Position numbers and translations under genes: made by a program. From an uncultured Pelagibacteraceae bacterium (GTDB lineage Bacteria; Pseudomonadota; Alphaproteobacteria; Pelagibacterales; Pelagibacteraceae): a stretch of 64,000 nucleotides of DNA. The notes beneath the pieces were generated by a model that saw nothing but the letters and a program-made list of their open reading frames with translations, did no database searches and was not told the DNA's origin. The stretch lies in contig CACNQD010000003.1 of the NCBI GenBank assembly GCA_902622545.1, positions 186,001 through 250,000 on the forward strand, in the 5' to 3' direction. This document shows, piece after piece, positions 8,474 to 16,678 of this stretch. Every line of letters begins with the position of its first letter. Position 1 is the stretch's first letter.

Positions 8474-9458
8474 ATTTGTTTTTTAGCGTACAAACAGCGA
8501 TTGCAAACCTTAGTGATCTATTCCATTTCAAAACTCTATCATAATTTGGAAATACTAAATAAGCAGGTTTTAACTTGTTATTATCTTTAACAATATCACT
8601 ATCAGGTGTTATTATGGCAACTTTTACGTTATCATCTATCTTCAAATTTTCAAATTCTTTTATATATTTTTTATAGTATCTAAATTTTTTTTTATTTTTA
8701 ATTTTTTTTGCAGAGGTATTTAATAATTTTTTAGGAATATTTTCATTTAAATCAATCTGAAAAAAACATGGTTCATTTTTTTTCCAACCAATTTTATTTA
8801 AATAATTTGCAGCAGAAGCAAAAGAATCGTCGGTATCTTTTAATTCAATAATTGAATTATTATTATAGTCTATTGCATAATTAGAAATTGTAGTTGGCAT
8901 AAACTGAAAATTTCCAAAGGCACCTGCCCATGAGCCAAATAGAATGTCTTTATCAACTTTGTTTTGGTCGATCAACCTCAGTATTGTAATTAATTCATTT
9001 GAAAAAAATTCACTTCTTCGTTTATCGTAACTTAAAGTTGCTAATGATGAAATTATATCCATTTTACCTAAATATGTGCCATAATTTGTCTCGATACCCA
9101 TTAAGGCCAGCAAAAGTTCTTTTTCAACTTTAAATTCTTTGTCTACAATATTAATTAAATTTTTATTTTTTTTATAAATTCTTTTACCTTTTTTTACTTT
9201 ATCTTTAGATGTTCTTTTGGAAACATAAGTTTTTGTATCCTCATAAAATTCTGGTTGATATCTGTCATACTCGATTACCTTGGGAAGAAAAATTGCATTA
9301 TTCATAACTGTATCAACTGTTCTTTCTGAAATGCCTTCATCAATAGCTTTTTTTTTAAATTCTGTAATCCAAGAGCTAAATTTTTCATCAGAATTAACTT
9401 TGGTAAAAGTTATAATCATTAAAAATAATGACAAAATTATAATATTAATTTTTCTCAT
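8457..9458 (-). CDS. mltB: Lytic murein transglycosylase, MltB family
   Basis: Cleaves peptidoglycan glycan strands with formation of 1,6-anhydromuramic acid. The N-terminal hydrophobic segment (to about residue 23) is a signal peptide without an obvious lipobox. The catalytic Glu lies in LMGIETNYGTYLG, followed by the family motif GSWAGAFGNFQFMPTT near residue 185. A NYLNKIGW motif follows. Length 333 matches soluble MltB-like enzymes. The 3' end overlaps the RlpA-like gene by 17 bases, and the start lies inside the end of rarD. The cluster mltB-rlpA-dacC forms a peptidoglycan-remodelling module. Confidence 0.92.
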   Translation of the reverse strand: MRKINIIILSLFLMIITFTKVNSDEKFSSWITEFKKKAIDEGISERTVDTVMNNAIFLPKVIEYDRYQPEFYEDTKTYVSKRTSKDKVKKGKRIYKKNKNLINIVDKEFKVEKELLLALMGIETNYGTYLGKMDIISSLATLSYDKRRSEFFSNELITILRLIDQNKVDKDILFGSWAGAFGNFQFMPTTISNYAIDYNNNSIIELKDTDDSFASAANYLNKIGWKKNEPCFFQIDLNENIPKKLLNTSAKKIKNKKKFRYYKKYIKEFENLKIDDNVKVAIITPDSDIVKDNNKLKPAYLVFPNYDRVLKWNRSLRFAIAVCTLKNKFENEL

Positions 9459-10341
9459 ACAAATTATTTAAATAGATCAATACAGCAATCCATATAATTA
9501 TAAAACTAATAAACTTTTCAAAAGAAAATATCTCTCCATAGTAAAAATATCCTAACAAAAATTGAAAGGTTGGTGTTATATAAAATATCATACCTGTGGG
9601 TCCAAGACCAGATAACTCAACACCTTTAACATATAAAAATAGTGGTATAACAGTTATAGGTCCAGCTAAAACTAATAAAAACATCATTGAAATATTGTTT
9701 GTAGAAAAATAATTAACCTCAATATTAAATAAATAAATAAGCGCTATAAGTGCAAAAGGAAATATAAAAAAACTTTCTACCAATAAACCAATATCAGTAT
9801 CAACTTTAATTAATTTTCTACAAACATTATAAAGTGACCAAGATATAGCAACTGTTAAACCTATCCAGGGTATAGTCTTAAATTCATAAAACATATAAAA
9901 TATTGAACATAAAACTAATATGATTGATAAAATAATTTTAAAATTTAGTTTTTCCTTAAAAATTAAGTATCCAAAAAAAACACTCATAATAGGCATTATG
10001 AAATATCCAAAACTAGCATTTATAATTTGATTAGTTGAAACCGCATATATCCAGACTGACCAATTTGTAAGAATTAAAATTGAGGATAAAAATAATACAA
10101 ATATTTTTTTAGATGATTTTAAAATAAAAAGAAACTTTTGCCATTTGAATAAAAAAAAAGTTGTAATTAATAAAAATATTGTTGTCCATAAACATCTATG
10201 TATAACTAATTCGAATGGACCAACAAAAGATAATGATCTAAAATAAATTACTCCAATTACACCCCACCAAAAAGATCCTAAACTACTTAGAATAATACCT
10301 TGATTAAATTTTTTCATAGAATTATGACTTATTAGGGACAA
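9445..10341 (-). CDS. rarD: RarD-type EamA-family permease
   Basis: Ten-helix membrane protein of the drug/metabolite transporter superfamily, 298 residues. The RarD signature is visible: GIILSSLGSFWWGVIGVIYF near the start, a VIHRCLWT segment (about residues 46-53), and SGLGPTGMIFYITPTFQFLLGY (240-260). Family members are annotated as chloramphenicol-sensitivity proteins, but their physiological substrate is generally unknown, and nothing here identifies it. An internal ATG (residue 9, position 10317) that begins MKKFNQGI could be the true start. It heads the minus-strand cell-wall/housekeeping run that ends at 1972. Confidence 0.86.
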   Translation of the reverse strand: MSLISHNSMKKFNQGIILSSLGSFWWGVIGVIYFRSLSFVGPFELVIHRCLWTTIFLLITTFFLFKWQKFLFILKSSKKIFVLFLSSILILTNWSVWIYAVSTNQIINASFGYFIMPIMSVFFGYLIFKEKLNFKIILSIILVLCSIFYMFYEFKTIPWIGLTVAISWSLYNVCRKLIKVDTDIGLLVESFFIFPFALIALIYLFNIEVNYFSTNNISMMFLLVLAGPITVIPLFLYVKGVELSGLGPTGMIFYITPTFQFLLGYFYYGEIFSFEKFISFIIIWIAVLIYLNNLYEKN

Positions 10342-10422
10342 TTACACCTAAAATATCTTAAGATATAGTAAAAAACTTATTATGTTGTAGAAATAATTTT
10401 TTTTAATATAAATATCTTGAGT

Positions 10423-10512
10423 GGAGAGATGGCTGAGCGGTTGAAAGCACCGGTCTTGAAAACCGGCAAAGGGGCAACTCTTTCCTGGGTTCGAATCCCA
10501 GTCTCTCCGCCA
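10423..10512 (+). tRNA. tRNA-Ser (anticodon TGA)
   Basis: Acceptor arms GGAGAGA (10423-10429) and TCTCTCC (10502-10508) pair fully, followed by G and an encoded CCA. The anticodon stem CCGGT/ACCGG encloses the loop CTTGAAA with anticodon TGA at 10457-10459. The long variable arm and the TTCGAAT T-loop fit a class II serine tRNA that reads UCA-type codons. The CCA end directly abuts the stop codon of sdhE on the opposite strand. Confidence 0.98.
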
Positions 10513-10770
10513 CTAAAATTTTTTAAATCTATAAATTATATCTAGCAAATTTTTATCTTTAATATTAGCAAATGATTCTTTTTTTTTAAAAGATATTAAT
10601 GTTTCATCATCCATATTAACAAACTTATCTAATATTTTCAGTGTGTCTTCATTTAAGTCATCTATAAAAGATTTAACAAAAGCAGTCATTAATATGTCCA
10701 TTTCTTTTGTACCTCTATAAGAAGCTCTATAAATAATTTTATTTTTAAGATCTTCTTTATTTTGTGACAT
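10513..10770 (-). CDS. sdhE: Succinate dehydrogenase flavinylation/assembly factor SdhE
   Basis: Small (85-residue) helical protein that promotes covalent FAD attachment to SdhA. The RGxxE signature is present as YRGTKEMD (residues 18-25), followed by the LDKFVNMDDETL helix typical of the DUF339/SdhE family. It starts 16 bases from the divergent recG, a conserved alphaproteobacterial arrangement that supports the call. Its stop codon is immediately next to the CCA of tRNA-Ser, leaving no intergenic base. Confidence 0.9.
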   Translation of the reverse strand: MSQNKEDLKNKIIYRASYRGTKEMDILMTAFVKSFIDDLNEDTLKILDKFVNMDDETLISFKKKESFANIKDKNLLDIIYRFKKF

Positions 10771-10786
10771 GGATATATAAGTAATT

Positions 10787-12826
10787 ATGTCTAATTATGA
10801 ATACTTGTTATCAGATATCAATAAAATTAATGGTATTGGTACCAAAACAGCCAAATTATTTAGAAAAAAAAATATCAATACTATCTTTGACTTATTATGG
10901 AATTTGCCAAGAGATATAGTAGATAGGAGTGATTTAAGAAAAATAGATCAACTTCAAATCGGCAAAATACAAACTATATCTGTATACGTTAGGAAATATA
11001 ATTTTCCTAGAATTAGAAATTTACCTAATAAAGTATTATGTGAAGATGAAACAGGAAAATTAGATTGTATTTTCTTTAATAGTTACGAAGGATATATCAG
11101 GAAAATATTACCTTTAAACTCGAGGGTAATAATAAGTGGTAAAATTAATTTTTATAGAAATAGATATCAAATTACAAATCCAACATACTTAGGGAATAAC
11201 ATAAATAGTATAAAGAAGGTTGATACAAAATATAGCTTAACAGAGGGGTTAAATGAAAAAAAATACAACAAAATTATTAGTGAAGTTTTAACTAAAATTC
11301 CAGATTTAAATGAATGGTTAAACAATAATATTAGTAAAAAATTTGAAAATATAAAATGGAAAGATGCAATTATTCAACTACATAATCCAAAAAATTTAAA
11401 TAAGAAGGGTTCTTTTTATAAAAGATTAGTTTTTGATGAAATTTTATCAAGTTTTTTAATTAATTCTAAGATAAGAAAATCAGTAAAAAAACTAAAGAAA
11501 ACTAAAAAAAAATTTAGTTCAAATAACATAAAACATATAACAAACATAATAGATTTTGAACTCACAAAGGATCAATTAAAAGCAATAGATGAAATTAACG
11601 ATGATTTAAGATCTGAGCAAAAAATGTTCAGACTTTTACAAGGTGATGTAGGTAGTGGAAAAACAATTGTTGCTCTAAACACAATTTTAAATGTGATAAA
11701 TAGCAAATTTCAGGTTGCTTTTATGGCCCCAACCGAAATATTGGCGCAACAACATTATAGTTTAGCTAAGAAATTACTTCCTGAAAATATAAAAATTGAT
11801 TTATTAACAAGTAAAACTGATAATAAAATTCGAAAAAAAATTATTAATGATCTTGAAAATCATAAAATTGATTTATTAATTGGAACACACTCTTTATTCC
11901 AAAATAAAATAAATTATAGAAAATTGGGATTAATTATTATTGATGAACAGCATAAATTTGGAGTAAAACAAAGAAAAAAGCTATCTGATAAAGGTGGTAA
12001 AAATTGTGATATATTAGTTATGTCAGCAACGCCAATACCTAGGACTATGATTATGACTATTTTTGGTGATATGGATGTTTCAATTATAAAAAGCAAACCT
12101 AAAAATCGTAAAGAAATAACTACATTAAGTAAATTAGATAAAAAAATAAATGAAATATTAATATTTTTAAAAAAACAAATAAAAAGTGGAAATCAAATTT
12201 TTTGGGTCTGTCCATTAATCGAAGAATCAAAAAAAGTAGATCATCAATCATCTGTCAGTAGATATGAATATTTAAAAAAAAATTTTTCAAATAAAGTTGG
12301 TATACTTCATGGAAATTTAGAAAAAGAAAGAAAAGAAAAAATTTTAAATGATTTTTTAAATAAAAAAATTGATATTTTGGTTTCTACAACTGTAATTGAA
12401 GTGGGTATAGATTTTCCAAACGCTAATGTAATAGTAATAGAAAATGCGAACAAATTTGGATTATCACAATTACATCAATTAAGAGGTAGAGTTGGTCGTG
12501 GTAATAGAGAAGCCTATTGTATATTAGTGTTTAAATCTAACTTGAGCGAGAATGCAAAAAAAAGAATTAAAATATTAAAAAGTAGTAATGATGGTTTTAA
12601 GATATCTGAAGAGGATATGAAGCTACGAGGTTACGGAGACTTATTGGGTTTTAAACAAAGTGGATTACAAAGTTTTAGAATTGCTGATCCAATACTAGAT
12701 GAAGACCTTTTTTTTCTTGCTGATCAAGAAGTTAAAAGAATTGAACTTACAAATGAAAATATTGACGACTATATGCCCTTATTAAAGATGTATGACAGGG
12801 CTGATATTTTAAATGACTTAGTTTAA
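10787..12826 (+). CDS. recG: ATP-dependent DNA helicase RecG
   Basis: Branch-migrating helicase that regresses stalled replication forks. The 679-residue protein has an N-terminal wedge/OB domain (KINGIGTKTAKLF, then CEDETGKLDCIFFNSYEGYI). The SF2 motor follows: Walker A GDVGSGKT near 285, Walker B variant DEQHKFGVKQR near 385, motif III SATPIPRT, motif V STTVIEVGIDFPNA, and motif VI QLHQLRGRVGRG. The TRG motif region follows. It diverges from sdhE and overlaps the convergent DUF502 gene by 4 bases. Confidence 0.97.
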   Translation: MSNYEYLLSDINKINGIGTKTAKLFRKKNINTIFDLLWNLPRDIVDRSDLRKIDQLQIGKIQTISVYVRKYNFPRIRNLPNKVLCEDETGKLDCIFFNSYEGYIRKILPLNSRVIISGKINFYRNRYQITNPTYLGNNINSIKKVDTKYSLTEGLNEKKYNKIISEVLTKIPDLNEWLNNNISKKFENIKWKDAIIQLHNPKNLNKKGSFYKRLVFDEILSSFLINSKIRKSVKKLKKTKKKFSSNNIKHITNIIDFELTKDQLKAIDEINDDLRSEQKMFRLLQGDVGSGKTIVALNTILNVINSKFQVAFMAPTEILAQQHYSLAKKLLPENIKIDLLTSKTDNKIRKKIINDLENHKIDLLIGTHSLFQNKINYRKLGLIIIDEQHKFGVKQRKKLSDKGGKNCDILVMSATPIPRTMIMTIFGDMDVSIIKSKPKNRKEITTLSKLDKKINEILIFLKKQIKSGNQIFWVCPLIEESKKVDHQSSVSRYEYLKKNFSNKVGILHGNLEKERKEKILNDFLNKKIDILVSTTVIEVGIDFPNANVIVIENANKFGLSQLHQLRGRVGRGNREAYCILVFKSNLSENAKKRIKILKSSNDGFKISEEDMKLRGYGDLLGFKQSGLQSFRIADPILDEDLFFLADQEVKRIELTNENIDDYMPLLKMYDRADILNDLV

Positions 12827-13437
12827 CTTGATGAGTCCGATGTTCCTGCAGAAACTATAAATTTTGAAGCTTCTTCGAATGACATATCCAAATAAATTAC
12901 CTCATCTTTAGGGTACATTAGTAAAAATCCACTTGTAGGATTTGGTGTGGTAGGTACAAATACATTAATCATTTGCTTGTTAACTTTTTTACTAATTTCA
13001 CCATCATTTTCTTTTGTTGCAAACCCAACTGCCCAAGAGCCTTTTTTTGGGTACTCCACTAAAACTACACTTTTTTTATCTTTGCCTGTTGAGGTGAAAC
13101 TTTGTGTCATTTGACCAATTGCAGAATATATTGTCCTCAAAATAGGAATCTTTTTAAATATATCATTTATTAATGAAACTATTCTTTTTCCAAAAAAGGA
13201 TAAAGAAATCCCACCAACAATAATTATTATAATAACAGATAATAAAATTTCTAAGCCTGGTATCGAAAAAGGTAAATAATTATTTGGATTAATTTCATTT
13301 GGAAGAAGTTTGGATGAAATTTTAATTAAAAAAATTGTTAAATATAATGTAAATCCAATTGGAACAAGAACCACAATGCCAGCTAAAAAATAATTTCTTA
13401 ATCTAGCCAAAATAGAGATTTTTTTTTTATCAGACAT
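12823..13437 (-). CDS. DUF502-family inner-membrane protein
   Basis: 204 residues with two transmembrane helices near residues 14-34 (YFLAGIVVLVPIGFTLYLTI) and 57-79, then a soluble domain with the family motif IPILRTIYSAIGQMTQ and the segment VFVPTTPNPTSGFLLMYPKDEVIYLDMS. The DUF502 family is widespread in proteobacteria and plants and has no established biochemical role, although plant relatives (LCV/COV proteins) affect membrane trafficking or vascular patterning. It is convergent with recG, with a 4-base overlap at the stops. A possible 25-codon ORF ends one base before its start. Confidence 0.85.
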   Translation of the reverse strand: MSDKKKISILARLRNYFLAGIVVLVPIGFTLYLTIFLIKISSKLLPNEINPNNYLPFSIPGLEILLSVIIIIIVGGISLSFFGKRIVSLINDIFKKIPILRTIYSAIGQMTQSFTSTGKDKKSVVLVEYPKKGSWAVGFATKENDGEISKKVNKQMINVFVPTTPNPTSGFLLMYPKDEVIYLDMSFEEASKFIVSAGTSDSSS

Positions 13438-13438
13438 A

Positions 13439-13516
13439 TTAATTGTAAGATGAATAAATAACGAAAATTAATGCGATAATAAACAAAAATAACAATATTT
13501 TATTGTTTAAATTCAT
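13439..13516 (-). CDS. Possible 25-residue single-helix membrane microprotein
   Basis: Between the DUF502 and M48 genes, the minus strand holds an ATG at 13516 and an in-frame TAA at 13439-13441. It encodes about 25 residues that are almost wholly hydrophobic after MNLNNK, ending in YSSYN. The stop is one base upstream of the DUF502 ATG (TAATATG), a spacing suited to translational coupling. A weak AACAATA/TATTGTT hairpin (13491-13507) lies within it. In AT-rich DNA a short Phe/Leu/Ile-rich ORF can arise by chance, so support is only positional and compositional. Confidence 0.3.
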   Translation of the reverse strand: MNLNNKILLFLFIIALIFVIYSSYN

Positions 13517-13558
13517 AAATATTTTATAAATTATCATTAATACAAGAAAATAATTATT

Positions 13559-14377
13559 ATGGATAGAAGAAAATTTCTAAATTTAGTTGGTTGTGGATGT
13601 TGCGGTTATTTTCTTACATCATGTGGAACAGTGCCAATAACAGATAGAAAACAATTAAAGCTAATACCAGAAACAAAACTAAACGCACAAGCCGCAAATT
13701 TATATGAAAAAATTAAGGAAAAAGAGAAACTAAGTGACGATATAAAATCTCTAAATCTTATTAAGGAAATTGGCAAAAAAATGGAAGACTCAATTAGTCG
13801 TTATTTTGATAGTAAAGATATTCCAGACCCAACATCTAATTTTCAATGGGAATATATTTTAATAGATAATAAAAAAATGAAAAATGCTTGGTGTATGCCA
13901 GGAGGAAAGATAGCTGTTTATACAGGTATGCTAGAAATTACAAAAAATGAAGATGGTCTAGCTGCCGTGATGGGACATGAAGTTGCTCATGCTGTTGCAA
14001 AACATTCAGTTGAAAGGGCAAGTAGAGGTGTTGTTTTGCAAACTGGCACTCAATTATTAGATATATTTTCTGGAGGAAAAATTTCACAAGTCAATCGAAC
14101 AACAGGCATGGATACAGTTGGGTTATTGTCTAAGATTGGTATTATGAATCCATTTAATCGTAAACAAGAGTCTGAGGCTGATTACCTGGGTTTAATTTTT
14201 TCATCCTTATCTGGATATGATATCAGAGAAACAATAAAAATATGGGAGAGAATGAAAGAGGCAAATAAAGGCAAAGAACCACCAGTGTTCCTCAATACAC
14301 ACCCTTCATCAGATAAAAGAATTGAAAACATTAATGGTTGGATTAACAAAATTAGATATGAGTATCCACCAATTTAA
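13559..14377 (+). CDS. M48-family metalloprotease, predicted lipoprotein
   Basis: Zinc endopeptidase related to Oma1/BepA-type periplasmic quality-control proteases. The HExxH motif is HEVAH at residues 140-144, and the third ligand Glu is in RKQESEADYLGL. The N-terminus reads MDRRKFLNLVG and continues to a lipobox LTSC (C22). This twin-arginine plus lipobox pattern suggests Tat export and lipidation, and the tatABC genes are in the same window. Length 272 is typical for the short outer-membrane type. It is followed by tRNA-Lys on the opposite strand. Substrate is unknown; outer-membrane protein quality control is inferred from relatives. Confidence 0.9.
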   Translation: MDRRKFLNLVGCGCCGYFLTSCGTVPITDRKQLKLIPETKLNAQAANLYEKIKEKEKLSDDIKSLNLIKEIGKKMEDSISRYFDSKDIPDPTSNFQWEYILIDNKKMKNAWCMPGGKIAVYTGMLEITKNEDGLAAVMGHEVAHAVAKHSVERASRGVVLQTGTQLLDIFSGGKISQVNRTTGMDTVGLLSKIGIMNPFNRKQESEADYLGLIFSSLSGYDIRETIKIWERMKEANKGKEPPVFLNTHPSSDKRIENINGWINKIRYEYPPI

Positions 14378-14390
14378 TTATCATTTAAAC

Positions 14391-14466
<76 letters not shown>

Positions 14467-14517
14467 ACAAAGAATTGACTTTTATAGTGATTATTTTTTA
14501 ATTATCAATGCGAAATT

Positions 14518-15630
14518 TTATAACTTATTAGCATATTTCCTGTAAAATTTGGTAAAAGTGCCTCTTTTAATATTCTTTCTAATTTCAAACATTAATTCTT
14601 GATAAAAATTAATATTATTTAATGTAAGAATCATAGAGCCCAACATTTCATTAGTGTTGAATAAGTGATTAATGTAATTTTTAGAGTATTTGTTTAAATC
14701 GAATATTTTTACCGATTCATCTAATGGTTTGTTGTCTTTTTTGTATTTTGCATTTCTAATATTAACTCTTCCATTCCAAGTAAATGCTAGGCCAGTTCGT
14801 CCAGCTCGGGTGGGTAATACACAGTCAAACATATCAACACCACGCAATACAGACCCAAGTATATCTGGAGGTGTGCCAACACCCATTAAATATCTAGGTT
14901 TATTGATAGGCATGTAACTTTTGAGATAATCTAAAACCTTAAACATCTCTTTTTGAGAGTCTCCAACTGCTAAACCTCCTATAGCATATCCATCAAATCC
15001 AATTTTTATTAGTTCCTTTAGAGACTTTAGTCTAAGATCATTAAATAAACCTCCTTGAACAATACCAAAAAGGGCTTTATGTTTAATTCTTCCAAATTCT
15101 TTTTTTGATCTTTTCGCCCACTCAGTTGATAAGTTTACAGCATTTAAAATAGTGTCATAGCTTAAAGTTTTTCTTGGACATTCATCTAGTACCATAACAA
15201 TATCTGAGTTTAGTTTTTTTTGTATTTTAATGCTTTGTTCAGGGCTTAGTATGAATTTTTTTCCATCAATATGAGAATTAAATATTGCACCTTTAAATCT
15301 ATCGATTTTGTTTAACTTAGATAATGACATAATTTGATAACCGCCAGAATCAGTTAAGATTGGTATTTTGCAGTTCATAAAATTATGTAGACCACCAGCT
15401 TTTTTAACCCTATCTGCACCGGGTCTAATCATTAAATGATAGGTATTAGATAAAACAATTTGACTTCCAGCCTTAATAACATCTTTAATAAATGTACCTT
15501 TAACAGTTGCCTGGGTTCCAACAGGCATAAATACTGGAGTATCTATTGTACCTCGGCTAGTAATTATTTTGCCTAATCTAGCAAATTTTTCTTTTTTAAG
15601 AACATTAAAATTAAATTTTTTTAATGTCAT
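14518..15630 (-). CDS. tgt: tRNA-guanine transglycosylase, zinc site lost
   Basis: Exchanges guanine 34 for a queuosine precursor in GUN-anticodon tRNAs. Core motifs are intact: catalytic Asp in TDSGGYQ (D94), FGIVQGG (188-194), GYAIGGLAVG (214-223), YLMGVGTPPDI, and the nucleophile region RGVDMFDCVLPTRAGR (264-279). The C-terminal zinc site of bacterial enzymes, CxCxxC followed by His, is absent. Where other Tgt proteins have PLDxxCxCxxC, this one reads PLDESVKIFDL, giving V307, I309 and L312, and the ligand His aligns with N338. Flanking segments KYSKNYINHLF and NEMLGSMILTLNN align cleanly, so this is real substitution, not truncation. Length 370 is normal. Confidence 0.93.
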   Translation of the reverse strand: MTLKKFNFNVLKKEKFARLGKIITSRGTIDTPVFMPVGTQATVKGTFIKDVIKAGSQIVLSNTYHLMIRPGADRVKKAGGLHNFMNCKIPILTDSGGYQIMSLSKLNKIDRFKGAIFNSHIDGKKFILSPEQSIKIQKKLNSDIVMVLDECPRKTLSYDTILNAVNLSTEWAKRSKKEFGRIKHKALFGIVQGGLFNDLRLKSLKELIKIGFDGYAIGGLAVGDSQKEMFKVLDYLKSYMPINKPRYLMGVGTPPDILGSVLRGVDMFDCVLPTRAGRTGLAFTWNGRVNIRNAKYKKDNKPLDESVKIFDLNKYSKNYINHLFNTNEMLGSMILTLNNINFYQELMFEIRKNIKRGTFTKFYRKYANKL

Positions 15631-15639
15631 TAATTAAAA

Positions 15640-16191
15640 TTATTCTGATTTAAAAGATATTATCTTATCTGGATCAGTCACAGCTCCGTTATTATTTGAA
15701 TCGCCTCTTTTAATTTTATCAACAAATTCCATTCCACTAATTACTTTACCGAATACAGTATATTGTCTGTCTAAAAATGGAGCTGGTTGAAAACAAATAA
15801 AGAACTGGCTATTGGCACTATCTGGGTTTTGAGATCTGGCCATCGATAGTGTGCCTCTTTCATGTGGTAAATTATTAAATTCTGCTTTTAAATCTGGTAA
15901 ATCAGAACCGCCCATGCCAGCTCTTCTTAAATCAAATTCTTTGCTGTCTGAATTACCAAATTGTACATCACCTGTTTGAGCCATAAATCCATCTATAACT
16001 CTATGAAATACAACACCGTTGTATTTTCCTGAATTTGCTAATTCTTTTATTCTTTCGACATGACCTGGAGCTACATCTGGAAATAGTTCAATTTTCACCT
16101 CCCCGTCTTTTAATTTTAAAATCATAGTATTTTCCTCCGCTGATAAATTAGAACTAATAAATAAAAATATTAAGATTAATACTCTAATCAT
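15640..16191 (-). CDS. ppiA: Exported cyclophilin-type peptidyl-prolyl isomerase
   Basis: Catalyses cis-trans isomerisation of prolyl bonds, probably during periplasmic protein folding. A signal peptide occupies residues 1-18 (ends NLSAEE). The cyclophilin core shows the catalytic Arg in VVFHRVIDGFMAQTGD, the NSQFFICFQPAPFLD motif, and YTVFGKVISGMEFVDKI. The PDLKAEFNNLPHERGTLSMAR stretch is typical of proteobacterial cyclophilins. Length 183 is normal. It overlaps coaD by 8 bases and is 9 bases upstream of tgt, so gyrA-coaD-ppi-tgt form one run. Confidence 0.94.
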   Translation of the reverse strand: MIRVLILIFLFISSNLSAEENTMILKLKDGEVKIELFPDVAPGHVERIKELANSGKYNGVVFHRVIDGFMAQTGDVQFGNSDSKEFDLRRAGMGGSDLPDLKAEFNNLPHERGTLSMARSQNPDSANSQFFICFQPAPFLDRQYTVFGKVISGMEFVDKIKRGDSNNNGAVTDPDKIISFKSE

Positions 16192-16678
16192 TTAATCTTA
16201 GTTTTAAATGTTTTAATACACTTTTTGTAGTAAATTTTTTCACATTTCCTTTTAAATCTGCAATCTCTTTTACTAATTTAGAAGAAATAATTTGATTCTG
16301 AGGGTCAGACATTAAAAATACAGTTTCAATTTTATCATTTAATTTTTTATTCATTCCAGAAAGTTGAAACTCATATTCAAAATCTGAGGTCGCTCTAAGT
16401 CCCCTAAGGATCACGTTGGATTTCATTTTTTTACAAAAATCAGTCGTTAAAGTATTAAATGTTACGACTTTTATTTGCTTCTTTTTAAATTTAAGATCAC
16501 TGAAGAGAGATTTTTTCACTAAATATTCTCTCTCTTCAGCTGAAAATAAATATTCCTTATTATTACCGTCTGAAATTGCAATTATAAGGTTATCAAAAAT
16601 ATTTAATGCTTTTTTGATTAAATCTATATGGCCAAAAGTAATTGGGTCAAATGTTCCTGGATAAATAACTTTTTTCAT
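16184..16678 (-). CDS. coaD: Phosphopantetheine adenylyltransferase
   Basis: Adenylates 4'-phosphopantetheine to dephospho-CoA in coenzyme A synthesis. The nucleotidyltransferase motif TxGH is seen in YPGTFDPITFGHIDLIKKA (6-24). The ISS motif is in QNQIISSKLVKEIA near residue 128, and RGLRATSDFEYEFQ (94-107) is diagnostic. Length 164 matches the family. The gene starts directly at the gyrA stop (1-base overlap). Confidence 0.97.
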   Translation of the reverse strand: MKKVIYPGTFDPITFGHIDLIKKALNIFDNLIIAISDGNNKEYLFSAEEREYLVKKSLFSDLKFKKKQIKVVTFNTLTTDFCKKMKSNVILRGLRATSDFEYEFQLSGMNKKLNDKIETVFLMSDPQNQIISSKLVKEIADLKGNVKKFTTKSVLKHLKLRLND

